Shown here one piece after another: positions 24,651 through 36,311 of a DNA stretch of 64,000 bases. The translations under genes and the position numbers were made by a program. Source of the DNA: Anaspis maculata (taxonomy: Eukaryota; Arthropoda; Insecta; Coleoptera; Scraptiidae); NCBI GenBank assembly GCA_949128115.1, contig OX421962.1:56709787-56773786 (forward strand), in the 5' to 3' direction. Every line of letters starts with the position of its first letter. Positions within the stretch are counted from its first letter, which is position 1. The notes under the pieces are model-generated. The model was not told the DNA's origin. It saw nothing but the letters and a program-made list of their open reading frames with translations, and ran no database searches.

Positions 24651-25625
24651 GATTTTTAGCGCACTTTCCCAAAAAATGGGAAAAAGGCGCTTTTAGCTTC
24701 ACTTTGTCCGTCCGTCCGTCCGTCCGTCCGTACCCGGGATAACTCCTCGGGGAAGAAAGATATCGATGTGGTGTAAACGCTGATCAATAGTACATATGTC
24801 CAGGATGTCAAGTTGACTTTTGGTTTTTTGTTATTCTGTCGCCATCTTTGATCCGCCATTTTGAATTTCTCTAAAAGTGATCCGATTGAAATGAAATTTG
24901 CAGGCAATGTATACCACATCAAGATCCATCCAATTTTCGACAATTGATGTCCCGTCGCCATCTTGTATTCTCCATATTTAACATGTTTTAAAGTGACAGA
25001 ACTAGGAGAATTATGCCTTAACGAAAAGAGATATCGATGTGGCGCAAACGCCAATCGATTGCGTACGTGACCACCATATAAAGCTGACTAAAGATTTTTT
25101 GTCACTTGGCCGCCATCTTTGATCCGCCATTTTGAATTTCTCTGAAAGTGGTCTGATTCGAGTGAAATTCGCAGGCGATGTGAACTTCAATTAGATACAT
25201 CCAATTTTCGACAATTGATGCCCCGCCGCCATCTTGTATTCTCCATATTGAACATGTTTCAAAGTGATAGAACTACGAGAATTATGCCTCAACGAAAAGA
25301 GATATCGATGTGGTGCAAACGCCAATGAAATGCGTACGTGTCCACCATATAAAGTTGACCAATGATTTTTGTCATTTGGCTGCCATCTTGATCCGCCATT
25401 TTGAATTTCTCTGAAAGTGGTCTGATTCGAGTGAACTTCGCAGGCGATGTGAACTTCAATTAGATACATCCAATTTTCAACAATTGATGCCCCGCCGCCA
25501 TCTTGTATTCTCCATATTGAACATGTTTCAAAGTGATAGAACTACGAGAATTATGCCTCAACGAAAAGAGATATCGATGTGGTGCAAACGCCAATCGAAT
25601 GTGTACGTGACCACCATATAAAGTT
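24651..25625. repeat. Tandem array of a ~270-bp unit with TCCG microsatellite head
   Basis: GATATCGATGTGG recurs at about 24,759, 25,030, 25,301 and 25,570. Each unit contains a GCCGCCATCTTG or CGCCATCTTTGATCCGCCAT block and a TTTTGAATTTCTCTGAAAGT block. The array begins with six TCCG copies (24,707-24,730) after a GCGCACTTTCCCAAAAAATG hairpin head. Open frames on the minus strand (24,656-25,714) are repeats of one another. The array stops where the reverse transcriptase fragment begins. Confidence 0.85.
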
Positions 25626-26049
25626 TCACTGGTGCGCACGTCTCTCGTCTCGCTGTGAATGTGACATGAACCGATTTGGACTTGTTGACACTGATTCGCC
25701 ACTTTCTTAACCATTTCTCGATTTTGTTGAGGTTTATTTGCAGGTTTCTTGATGCTGACACTGGATCCACGTGTGAAGCGAGTACGGCGGTGTCGTCAGC
25801 AAATGTCGCTGTCATTGTCGTTCTTGTGGTCGGCAGGTCAGCAGTGAAAAGTAAGTATAGGATCGGTCCCAGGACGCTGCCCTGAGGAACGCCCGCATTA
25901 ATGGGGTAAAGTCTGGTGTACTCGTCTCCTTGTTTGACGTAGAAGTATCTGTTGGATAGGTATGATTTCAATATCAGATAGTAGGGAGCCGGCAGGGTCT
26001 TCTTAAGCTTGTACATCAAACCAGTATGCCAGACCTTGTCAAAGACCTG
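25626..26049 (-). pseudogene. Jockey-clade non-LTR retrotransposon reverse transcriptase, truncated
   Basis: This is a fragment of a reverse transcriptase that would copy retrotransposon RNA into DNA at a nicked chromosomal target. The minus strand reads in order FDKVWH (finger/palm start), AGVPQGSVLGP (RT block 4), FADDTAVL (block 5, with the catalytic Asp pair) and WRISVNKSKSVHVTF (block 6). The last stretch and the ARRETCAPVKL that follows are typical of the Jockey clade. About 140 residues remain of a protein normally near 900, with no endonuclease domain or Gag-like frame. The 3' side stops abruptly at the 270-bp tandem array. The 5' side is broken by a MITE at 26,050. When the MITE and one CTG copy are ignored, the same frame stays open for roughly 25 more codons toward 26,260, but I do not recognise that part. 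It is clearly dead. Confidence 0.9.
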
Positions 26050-26179
26050 GCAGCCGTATTCTTGAAACGGGGAACAAAGTTCTCATGAGGTGTTGCTATG
26101 CAAGGAGAGCTACGATTGGCCCTTGCCTAGCAACTACACATGTGAGTGAACTGTGTTCCCCATTTCAAAAAAAGGGGCC
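26050..26179. mobile_element. Harbinger-like MITE inserted in the RT fragment, 130 bp
   Basis: The ends pair as GCCGTATTCTTGAAACGGGG against the complement of GGCCCCTTTTTTTGAAATGG. The 3-bp target duplication CTG is at 26,047-26,049 and 26,180-26,182, fitting the 3-bp duplications of PIF/Harbinger. The interior CTTGCCTAGCAAC (26,122-26,134) and GTTGCTATGCAA (26,092-26,103) match the X-box-like motif of the relative at 11,299-11,427. Confidence 0.75.
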
Positions 26180-26182
26180 CTG

Positions 26183-29100
26183 GTGGAAGGTGCGTGTGTC
26201 AGTTTTCAGCCTGGCGGTATTTAGTTGAGGGTGAAAACCCAAAATGACCGCGTTATTAAATTACTTATCGAATCAATCATCTCCATGGAATGAATTTCAA
26301 TTTATTCCGCAGTAAACTGTTTTCTCAGTGTAATCGGAGGAATAGCATAGTGTACCACTCTCGTGTGTTTTTTCATGTTTATGAAGTTTGCAACATGAGC
26401 TTCAGGCTTTTAAGCGTCACGCACCATCTGACATCTGATGAAACTCTGAGTAAAACTTGTATTTACAAAAATGCACTAGATTTCATTAATTATTATAGAT
26501 ATACATTGCCTTCATTTTCAACCTTATTGCTATTCTCAACTTTTTACTTGGATTCTTCTTAGCACCACTGACCTTAGCGCCTAATGTAGGAGGCCTAACT
26601 GATAAAGTTACGAATCAGCAGCAGTGGTCTGGTGTTTATTCAGTTAAACGATGTAAAAGCAGTTGCTCGTTTGTTGAGAAATTAGCTGTAGTTAGTGCTT
26701 GTGTAACTTGAACAATGTTTCATCAACTGCCATAATTTCAATGGAATGTAGACCGGGAGCCCAGGGCCGGCCGTCTACCCCTATATAATGATAAAATTGG
26801 GAGGAGACTGTCGACGGAACTGAGGCGCATTTTTCGCATTCTTGTTTGGATTAAAAACACATGAGAAATATCACATAGTCATCTACAATGTAATAAGCAA
26901 TAATTTCGCATCGATATAACAGGTTCAATAAAGTGCGGTTTTATGTGCAGCTCATGGTTTCTTACCATATTCATGTTTCTTATTCGCCATCAAAATCCTA
27001 CTGAACGTATATTGTATGATTGTATACCTTCTTCAATTTGTAGCGCTGACGCTACGTATAAATCTACATCAAATCCAAGAACGCCTGCATCTTTGGCTTT
27101 GGCATCATAAAACTTAATCACATTTGAGAGAAGTGGTGGATCCGCAGCATCATGCTTACACAAACCTCCATCCGTCGATCACTGCTCTCCTGCTTGATGC
27201 TCGTGCACACACACCTATAATATCCCGTGAGCATAAAAACCGAACGGAACTTTTCTAAGTGGGACATTGTCGAACCGAAAGTTTGAAAATAATCCCACTG
27301 GAAAGTTTTGTTGAAAATTTGAAAGCTTTCCGGATTAAAGAATCGCGTCGGAATAAATTTGGCTGCACGCCGCCGTCGTCGTCCGACAAATAAGGGGGAT
27401 TCTGGGGCCGATATTATATCGTACTTCTGCATGTCTGGCTTTAATAAATCACGGCTAAGTCTGCGCCAGAACGGTTGTCCTGCTTCTCTCTTGAGTTCAT
27501 TAAAAAATCTCCGGAATTATTCAAATTTTAAAACGCCGGCCCCGCCAATCTCTCTCCTCGACAACCGACGGCTATATTTCTCCTTCTCCCACCAAAAGAA
27601 CAGATAATGGAAGTCTGGAGTGTCTGGTATAAAGCAATTTTTTGATACTCGGTGCCCAATTTGAATTACAAATTTAATTTTTCAAAATGCAGTTTAGTAG
27701 GAAGGTCCCCTTGGGCACCGGGATATTCATGTTTTCCCAAGCTATTTTAATATAATCAAGTCGGTCTAATTTTCCACGACGAACACTCCCATGAAAATTG
27801 CAAGTCGTTTCCTTGATGTGCTTGGCCTTTCCCATGGAAAAATGATAGTAAGCGAGCTAAATAATCGGAAATCATCGCTGAACAGACCTATTTCTTTCGT
27901 GAAAGAGAGACGTTCGCAGGACAAGGATAGAACTCGTTGAACCATGGATTCCAATCCCCGTTTTGACGGCAAATTTGAACCAGTCCATCTCCCCACCTTG
28001 TCTAATAGGAAGCCTCACCAAAAAAAAGGTCCCCGCAGCAATAAATCATTTTGGTACATTAAAAAAGTACACATAAAACACGTACACACATACAATAAGT
28101 ATTGTTATATTGTTTTCTTGCTAGCTTGCTTGGCAAAAAATTATTAATAATAGTATACTCTAAAACTTTAATGAAGTGATATGGAAACAAATTTGCCAAA
28201 TGTGACCTGAGATAAAATAAGTAGTCATTAATGCAAAAAAAGGGAATGAACGGAAAAGAGAAATCGTATGTGACACGTAAGAATACCTCTTATCTGCGAT
28301 TTGCGGTGGAAATGGGAGATAATTCAACTAATTTGAAAGTTTGAAAGACACGAGCAGAGCAAATGTTTGGAATAGGACCTTTTCGATGTAGAAATCAGGG
28401 GTGAATAGTTTCATCTTTATCATACCTATTTTACGTTAATACCATTGTACCGTTAAGGACGGCCTTAGCCCCATAACTCGGCTAGCCTAAACGGGTGCCT
28501 TGTTTTTTTTTTTGTAAAGAGCAAATATCTGATTATTTCTGTAAAAGCTCAGCTAATTTCGAAAAATTCTGCAATACTTTGGCTCCAATCGCTGGTTGTA
28601 TTAAAAAAACTGTGAAAACAAAAATTTTCCCCGCTGATTGAAAATCTGGTTGCATTCATAGCCGATGAAAATGTTTATAAACTTAATAAATAAATAAATA
28701 ATGAGCCATTGTTCCTAAATCGCTGTCATACTGTAAGAAAGGTCTGGATATGTACTTCAATTTAAAAAAAAATTAAGCACATAGCTTTATTAGATCAAAA
28801 GATATGATGATGTATACGTTGGTATCTATGTGTTTTCTCTATTTTAGATGAGATCCACGAGTTGTGCATTCTTTATTGTTGTTATAGATTGTTTATATTT
28901 GACCGATCATCTTTAAACGCCGTCGATATCAGCCTGCAATAGTTGAGATTTGATTAGCCAAAGAATGAACTGAATATGTTCAACCGTTCGGAAGATACGG
29001 AATATTTAGGTGAACTTTGTTGAACGAGGGGTTAAAAAAAAAAACAAGGAAAATAATCACGAAAAAAAAAGCGGCCACAAATAGCCACTACGTTTGGCGA

Positions 29101-31178
29101 GGCTCAAAAATAGATGATGACGCTGTCATTATTCGTCCTGGTCACCCTTCACAATCTATGGGGTGCCAGTTATCTTTACTCCATCTCTCAAATTTTGTCG
29201 AACAAAATCGATAATCGCTCAGACTAGTGTCTGAAATAAGAATTCAGAATAAAGAATGCGAACCATTCATGCAGTTTCTCATTCTCCCTTATTTATTGTT
29301 ATAGAAATAAACCGTCTAGGGGGAGGAAGCAACTAGATAAAAGAGGAAAGGGAAAGAGACCACTCTCCACTTGATTCTATTGGGCCTTATGAATAAAGAT
29401 TAAGCAATTGCTTTTGCTTTATTTTCTGTTTTAAAAAAATTCTCAAAAAATCAAAAATTTCAAGTAATTTCTTCATTCAGGTTTTATTGAACATTTGAGT
29501 AACTGATTTTAATAATAACAATGGTTCGAAGTCACACTGTTGACTTCTGCCGAATTGGTCAACACAACAACAGAATCAAATCACGTATGAAGTTTAAACT
29601 TTCTACCTAGCCTGGAGCTACGAATTTTTATTTATTTTTTGTTTCACCCTGTATAAATCCTCTGCAAAAAATTCAAGCAAAACGCCACCCGCGCCGCGTA
29701 GGTGTGATTGCTGGCCATCCAAGGAATGTATTCCGCATAGTCGCTGTGCTCATTCATTCAAAATCCCACGGGATTACATAAGCTCCTGGACTATATCAGA
29801 ATTAAAAAAAAAAACGGACTTAACAAATGGCTTCAGTGAATGCGAATTAGTGACAAATAAAAAATGACGAATCAATTTACTCCTTTCTTGCATGAAAAAA
29901 AAATGCTTGGATGCACCTACCATCAAACATCCAAGAAACACATTGCGGCTTGGTAGGTCCGGTTGGTGGGGCCTAGTAAACTCATGTTTCAGTGCAAGGC
30001 TAACCCCAACTCAACGCATAAGAATAATGAAAATTATCGGTTCGGTACTTTTGTTTCATGTGAATCGACAGGAGTTCATGCTTCTCTTTTAGAGCAGTTG
30101 AAACATTAAAAAAAAAATTAAATTAGAAATAAATAATAGAGATAATCTAGTTGACGAAAAGAACACGCCTTCACCTTTGAATGCCCTTGGTGTGGTAAGG
30201 AAATCTTTTGTTTGTTTTCGAGCCTGCCAAAACATTCTGCCTCTTCCAATTTCTAGAAGGCCACACTCCTCCTAATTATCAGCCAACGTGAACTTGGACC
30301 AATTAAAAAACGTTTTGTACTACACCGCCGTGGCATCCATTCAAATATATTTCAACACCCAAGAATTTTATCAAAGTATATTCAAAAACCCGTTCTTCAT
30401 AAATCCAAATATTTATTAGGTGCGCTCAGAAAAAACAAATGGGTACTTTTGAAAGTGTTTCTGTGATAAAATACAGAATAAAATCCCAGCCTAGCCACAC
30501 GCAGGCACGCAGCTGTTGAACTGGAAGTATTATTGTTAGGTGCTGTTGTCGCGCAACAAGCGCTACACCTAATTATAATTAAGAGTGTTTACCTTCACAG
30601 TGAATGGGTCAATGGCGGGGGTCCGAAGCGAAGCACTTATGCGCGAGATATTTAGCAGGAACTTGCTGCAAGCCTGCCGGCTGGGCTTCACAATACCATT
30701 TCCAAGAGGATTGTGAAGCTGCTCCCAAAGGCTGCATTGGTGGCAGGTTAATGAGACCGCAGTGTTGCCACCGCTTGTTCCTAAGTGTCAATTAAACGAA
30801 CGCTTCCTGAAACACAAGTGCTATAACGACGTGATGTATGATTCGAAACATCAAAACGTTTTCCGGCCGTTCCCTTCCTTCCTGTTCGCCCTCTCAATGG
30901 GCCAGATAACTGCTTCGAAAATCCAGGAAGCGTTTCATTAGGCACACATATAACACAAATACTTTGGGTTGGAGGTGGTATGGTGGCTGTTGAAGCCCGT
31001 TGGAAGTTTTGAAATGAATTATTAAAAAGTTTCAAATTTGAGAGCACTAGAGGAACTTCCTGATGAAGTGCCGTGTTCCAGGGTGGCTCTTATTTTATAC
31101 CACCGCTGAGGAATCACGATTCACGATACCAACAGGAGAATAGCGAATTTTTTGTAGTCGTAATGAACTAGGTGGACT
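26183..31178. other. About 5 kb with no recognised gene or element
   Basis: Unlike the rest of the window, I see no long inverted repeats here. The open frames (longest 104 codons, 27,118-27,432 minus) show no domain. A CACCCTGTATA end followed by CTCTGCA is at 29,645. A hidden exon without recognisable motifs cannot be excluded. Confidence 0.3.
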
Positions 31179-31340
31179 CAGTGTCGGATCTAGGCTTTTC
31201 TTCAGTGGGTGCAAAATCCAATTTTGCCGCCCCCCCCCCCCCTCCCCCATCGCTAAGCGAAAAGCGAAGGGGCCCTGGGGATACCCAATAGCACCGCAGT
31301 AGAAATTTTTTCGGATTTTAGGGGGGCGGCTCGAGCAAAC
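31179..31340 (+). mobile_element. hAT-type left terminus (fragment)
   Basis: CAGTGTCGGATCTAGGC at 31,179 fits the CAGNGNCGGATC hAT terminal pattern. It is followed by a C run (31,229 onward) and a purine/GC-rich stretch, a layout also seen inside the right end of the hAT at 33,115-33,979. No matching right end or duplication of the flank GGTGGACT was found, so it is probably truncated. Confidence 0.45.
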
Positions 31341-31404
31341 TACCCCCCTTTCTCGAAAAATTTTTACAATATGAAAATATACAAATCGCTGAAGTACTGC
31401 AAAC

Positions 31405-31610
31405 ATTTTCTTTGCAACCCAGTTGGTAGCAAAGTGAGCTCGGTCCCGCTTTCAAAGGCGTAGGTCCCGGGTTCAAATCCACAATGGACCAGATGGACTT
31501 TTTCACGCGTTCCTTAGTACTGGGTCATCTACTATCGTGCGGTGATGCCTCGGGAAGAGGGATGAAACTAAAATGCCATCGAAACAAAACCCTACTGATG
31601 AATCCCCCTA
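31405..31610 (+). mobile_element. tRNA-derived SINE-like sequence
   Basis: It carries an internal RNA polymerase III promoter: A box TAGCAAAGTGAG at 31,427-31,438 and B box GGTTCAAATCC at 31,470-31,480, 31 bp apart, as in a tRNA gene. The sequence between and beyond does not fold as a clean tRNA, and a non-tRNA body follows (ATGGACTTTTTCACG onward). No target duplication was resolved, and the 3' limit is a guess. Confidence 0.5.
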
Positions 31611-33114
31611 TGATCTAAAAATGTAAATAATACAGTACCTATACTTACTTCGTTGCTATCATCATTGTTATCGTTACTGAAAAACCCCTACGGGAAAAAC
31701 CTGCTAATAACCAAGATGCAGGGCAAAACAAATATTTGCCCTCTCCCCCAATCATTTTGCTTTTCTCCATTTTCAACTGTAAGAAACAAACATAACTGGA
31801 ACACATAAAATAAACAGGTGATCAACTGAACTGGTCCAACCAAAAATTTCACGCTACCTTGAGATCGAAAATCTCGTAGAAAAACCAAGCGATTTCCAAG
31901 AATATGGTCATGCCAGATAGGTCATTCTTCTGGCTACAAAATGTCATGCTGAGTCACGTGGACGTTGGCATTGTTTATCACGTACAGGTTGACAACAAAA
32001 CCAGTGTTAGTACACAACTTTTCGAAAAAAAAAATTGTAGATTCTTCCCCAATGAATTTTTGGAAAGCTTATTACCATATCTCGAAAGGTTTTTTTATTC
32101 ATTCCCCTATCTGAGTTTTCAAGGGAGTTATGTCAATTTTTGACAATCCACGTTTTACGATGCCGGTTCCCTCCAAGGTCATGTTCTTGGCTTAAATGTG
32201 GTAGAAGTGCATAACTTTGCTCTAGAAAGTAACCCTCAATCGAATTTGATCCCACTGACCATACCTTGCATCCTCATCATCACAGGGCGGTTAGAATGAA
32301 CCATCGGTACCAATCCATTACATAATTAGTCCTCTTTAGATCATTACAACCCCGTTTCTCTTATTTTTATCAAGGGTTGTTATACTCACAAAGTTCGAAG
32401 GCTGTATCTCTCGAACGATGGAACATAAAGACAAATATATTTTTTTATCTTCATTGTGATACCATACTGAACATTTCAACATTGCGAGGATGTTTTAAAA
32501 TCATCCCTTTTTAATAGGGGTTGATGGTGAGTTCAAGATTTTGAATATGTGAGCATTTTCGTCTCTTTTCAATGTTCTTACATCACTCGTAACATTCCAA
32601 GGTGCCTAAAATGGTCGCTACATTTCCCAAAAATCATCCTCCAATAACTAAAGGCATCCATTGCATACTTTCCTTACGGAGTTTTGGCAAGTCTTATCTC
32701 AACAGTCTCATTAAACGTATGATGTGTCGATGATCTTTTTTTGTCCACTACTGTGGACAAATCTGTTACAACATTTGGATAACAACTTTCTGTGGGTGAG
32801 GTAACGTAGCATCCAAATATTGTGAAAGATTTTCCAGAATTGATGAGGCAAGTACTTTATGGAAGGGGTAGTTTTTTTAATGGGGGTAGTTTCTACAGAG
32901 GTGAACAAAAAAGATCATCGACGCATCGTTTAACACGACGATACGTTCAATGGAACTGTTGAGGTAAGACTTGCCAAAACTCTGTAATGTAGGTATGCAA
33001 TGGATATCTTCAGTTATTAGGAGATGATTGTTGGGGAATGTGGGGGACAATTTCTGGGCACCTTGGAATGTTACGAGTGATGTCAGAATAGTAAAAAGAC
33101 ATAAAATTGCTCAC

Positions 33115-33979
33115 CAGTGGCGCCGAATAGACCTTATCTTGTGGCGCTCGCCATATCTCAAAATAAGGAGGGGGTCTGGAGGGAACAAAAAAAGGAAAAA
33201 GGAGAAGAGAAGAAAAACGGAGAAGAAGGGAGGAAAAGAAGAGGAAGAAAGATTCACCCAGCTAATCATTGGATATTACGATTATTAGGCACTTTGAATC
33301 TAAATGACAGTTATTTACGATGTACGTTGACGAGACCCAAATGTGAAGTCGAGGTAGTGATGTCCTGGAATTTGCCTCAAAGTGACATCTGCAATCTGCA
33401 TGTTGTTTGGCAATCTCCAATGCATGTAGGTAGGGAATACGACCACTCTCCGTTTTATAATTTTGTGCCATTTGGAAAATAACTTTTGATAATGAAAAAC
33501 TTCTTATTCAGTTTTCAACATTATCAGAGATCGACACTGGCAATACTGGCATTCAACAGTTTATTCAGTCATTATGGCCTCGAATACGGCCAACCTTTGA
33601 TATACATATAAAATAATAATAATTTCATAGCACTCTAGACTAGAGGCAAAAGGGTTTTGATCATACGGTAGGTATTTGAACAGCCAACTAAATGGACTAG
33701 GAAAACCTCACGATCTCGCGATGTCACAGAAAACTTTCGATTTTTGTGCAAAAGATAATAAAATCTATATGGACAATTTGGTCAGCGGCTTCCCTTTGTT
33801 TAGTTTTTTTCTTATTATTGTTAATATTGTTAACATTATTCTAAAAAAATTCCGCCTGCGGCGCCAACTGTACGAGGGGCTCTTGGGCCCCCAGGCCCGA
33901 CCGTAGCGTAGCAATAGGGGGGGGGGGGGGTCTAAAATTTTCTTCGCCATAGTAACTTTTTAGGAGTTCGGCGCCACTG
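33115..33979. mobile_element. Non-autonomous hAT element, 865 bp, with exact 8-bp TSD
   Basis: The terminal inverted repeats CAGTGGCGCCGAA and TTCGGCGCCACTG are perfect over 13 bp. The 8-bp target duplication TTGCTCAC is exact at 33,107-33,114 and 33,980-33,987. No transposase is encoded. The right subterminal region has a poly-G run (about 33,917-33,930) and GC-rich hairpins. It inserted into the right arm of F4, whose left arm shows the empty site, so it is younger than F4. Confidence 0.93.
33178..33251 (+). repeat. Polypurine tract
   Basis: About 74 bases, almost purely A and G with two C interruptions, within the hAT element. The Lys/Glu-rich open frames across it are compositional artefacts. 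Confidence 0.8.
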
Positions 33980-34412
33980 TTGCTCACGCATGTTCAAAAT
34001 CTTGAAGTCACCCCTCAACCTCTATTATACATAGAGGAATGATTTCAAAAATCCTCACAATGTTGAAATGTTCAGGATAGTATCGCAATGGAGTTAAAAA
34101 AAATATTGTCTTTATGTTCCATCGTTCGGGAGATACAGGCTTCGAACTTTGTAATTACAACAACCCTTGGCAAAAATAAGAGAAACGGAGTTGTAATGAT
34201 CTGAAGGAAACTTATTATGCAATGGATTGGTACTGATAGTGCATTTGAACAGCCCTGTAATGATGAGGATGCAAGGTATCAGTAGAACATGTCCGGTTTG
34301 GGACAGACTGCAAAGGGGGTTGCAGACGTTCGCTGAGGGTAGCGTTCCTGATGGTCAGTGGGATCAAATTCGATTGAGGGTTACTTTCTAGAGCAAAGTT
34401 ATACACTTCTAC

Positions 34413-34590
34413 AATCAATCAATCAATCAATATTTTATTTGTTCCGTACATTGATACCTTTAAGGTGTAGAACGTGTCAGCGGCGGTTGTTGGCGGGGAG
34501 GACAGCAAAAAGCAAGGTAAAAGAAACGAAGAAGGAAGCTTACGAAAATCCACCAGCATTAGCAAAGAGAGAATGCATTAGCAATAGAGC
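34413..34590 (-). mobile_element. 5'-truncated non-LTR retrotransposon tail with (ATTG)n end
   Basis: On the minus strand it ends GGAACAAATAAAATATTG followed by ATTG tetranucleotides (plus strand AATCAATCAATCAATCAAT at 34,413-34,431). It sits within the right arm of F4 and is missing from the left arm, where CTTCTACCACATTTAAGCC is the uninterrupted complement. It is similar in design to the tail at 4,898-5,187 but differs in sequence. Confidence 0.6.
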
Positions 34591-34904
34591 CAAAAACATG
34601 ACCTTGGAGAGAACTGCGGCATCATAAAACGTGAATTTGTCAAAAATTGACGTAAACTTGGATGGAGGGATGAATCAAAAACCGTTTCGAGGTATCGTAA
34701 TCAGCTTCTCAAAAATTCATTGGGAAAGGATCTACGATTTTCTTTCGAAAAGTTGTGCACTGTTGAAAATTGGCCGTTTTGACACTGGTTTTGTTTTCAC
34801 CCTGTACATAGTAATAATGTAAACGTCCACGTGACAAAGCATGGTATTTTGTAGCCCAGATGAATGACCTATCCGGCATGTACAGACTTGGGTCGAATAC
34901 CGAA

Positions 34905-34995
34905 AAAAAGTATTCGAATACGAATCCTGAATCCCGATTCGAATCCTCAGGATTCGAATACTGACTTTAGAAAGTATTCGAATCCATGCATTCGT
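34905..34995. repeat. Cluster of ATTCGAAT palindromes
   Basis: Four copies of ATTCGAAT within about 75 bp. Two of them form a perfect hairpin: GATTCGAATCCT, a single C, then AGGATTCGAATA. It lies just outside the right end of F4. It is possibly a transposon terminus, but no partner end was found. Confidence 0.5.
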
Positions 34996-36311
34996 AACAA
35001 TACATACCGTTTTTGGATACCCACGTAGATTTACCTGTTTACGTACTTTATTAAGCTACTTATAGTGGCTTGAAAAGTAGGTGCTCATTTCGCGAATAAA
35101 AATAAGACAAAATCAATAGATAATATTCAGACATGAATTTATGTAACAGATCGGTATTAAAATCTGAAAAGATTTCGATTTGGAGAAAAAAATTATTCTT
35201 ATGAAAATTTGAATGGAAACAAAATAAAAAATACAAAAAAGAAGAGAAACTCAGGCCTCAAGGAACAAAAAATCTATTCTAAATATTCTTACATTTTGGT
35301 ATTCATTTAACGGGTCGTTGGATTGAAGAAAGCACTTGCTTTTACTGCATGCACGTTTTTGATTTTACAAGGAGCGGATTTTCCCTAGCAACTCCTAGCA
35401 TACCCCATACTCCATCTTGTAAGAAACAAATACTCCTTTCTCCTTTTAATCATACGACCAATAATCACAAGTGCGTTTCTTTAATCTTCTAGATATTGTT
35501 CGAAGTGAAGTGGGACTCGCTAAGCAATCCTCTCCCTAAAATCTTGGGTTCTCATTGCTGTTTTGTAAATTTTTGTTCTTCACCTCACCTGATGGTTCAG
35601 ACTCGAATTCGAAAACGCTCACATTACTTGTACTTTCGGCTTCTTCTGGACTTTCGAATAGTCTAACAGCCGCAAGAGATTGCATCCGAGCTTTTGAAAC
35701 TTACACGTGAAAAATTGGTAGAACCACAACAGGAACCACGACTTCTACTACACAACACGCTCCGCGGAGGTAAAACACGTCCTGCAATCATTCCAATTTA
35801 GCCGACACGCTTGGCTCGAATTTTTGTAAAGTTCGAACACGTCCTGTGTAATTATAAACATAGGGCGGGTGACCGCGCACGTGATGTTCTGAGTTTTTTC
35901 CTTGCAGGGTCAATTCAGGTATGGTATTAGGTTTATGCTGGCTTTTTACCATTATATCTACCTTCATTATTTCCCATTACTACTGCAAGCCTGCTGCTTC
36001 CACTGCTTATAGCTTGCCTGGGAAACGAAAACACAATGGCACTTGATTGTTGTGAAATGAAATCAACAAGAACAAGAGTGTAAGTGCAAATTCAATTTAT
36101 GATAACTGGATGCACTCACCATGCGTGCGTTTCGGTGACCTCTCAAGAGCACTCAGTGCGAAGCACCAGGAATGGTGAGTGGAAGGCAAGGATAGTGGAG
36201 GAAGGAGCTTTCTGCTGCATCCTGACATTCCTGACCTCTGGACTTCTGTTGAGTTCATCAAGTCATCACCGTTAATTCTCGAAACTGCCCGACCACCAAA
36301 AGGGATGAGTT
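34996..36311. other. Non-genic
   Basis: No gene or recognised element. There is a GC-richer stretch around 35,690-35,890 without coding signs. Confidence 0.3.

Larger units (their letters stand above)
31909..34880. mobile_element. Long fold-back element F4 (~3.0 kb) with two insertions
   Basis: The outer arms 31,909-32,570 and 33,988-34,880 are inverted copies; for example CATGCCAGATAGGTCATT at the left pairs with AATGACCTATCCGGCATG at the right, and CTTTATGTTCCATCGTTCGG near 34,109 pairs with the sequence near 32,410. The inner arms 32,570-32,820 and 32,830-33,105 also pair. Two segments exist only on the right: a hAT at 33,115-33,979 and a retrotransposon tail at 34,413-34,590. Confidence 0.85.

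Noticed and set aside
24651..25625. CRISPR-like array
   Set aside because: Units are ~270 bp with no short repeat/spacer alternation, and the genome is eukaryotic.
24656..25714. Three similar minus-strand frames (MAFAPHRYLFSLRHN theme) as a gene family
   Set aside because: They are successive copies of the 270-bp tandem unit.
31405..31480. Functional tRNA gene
   Set aside because: A and B boxes are present, but the acceptor and anticodon stems do not form a proper cloverleaf; a SINE head fits better.
33028..33482. Lys/Glu-rich frames as a nuclear protein
   Set aside because: They come from the polypurine tract inside a non-autonomous hAT element.
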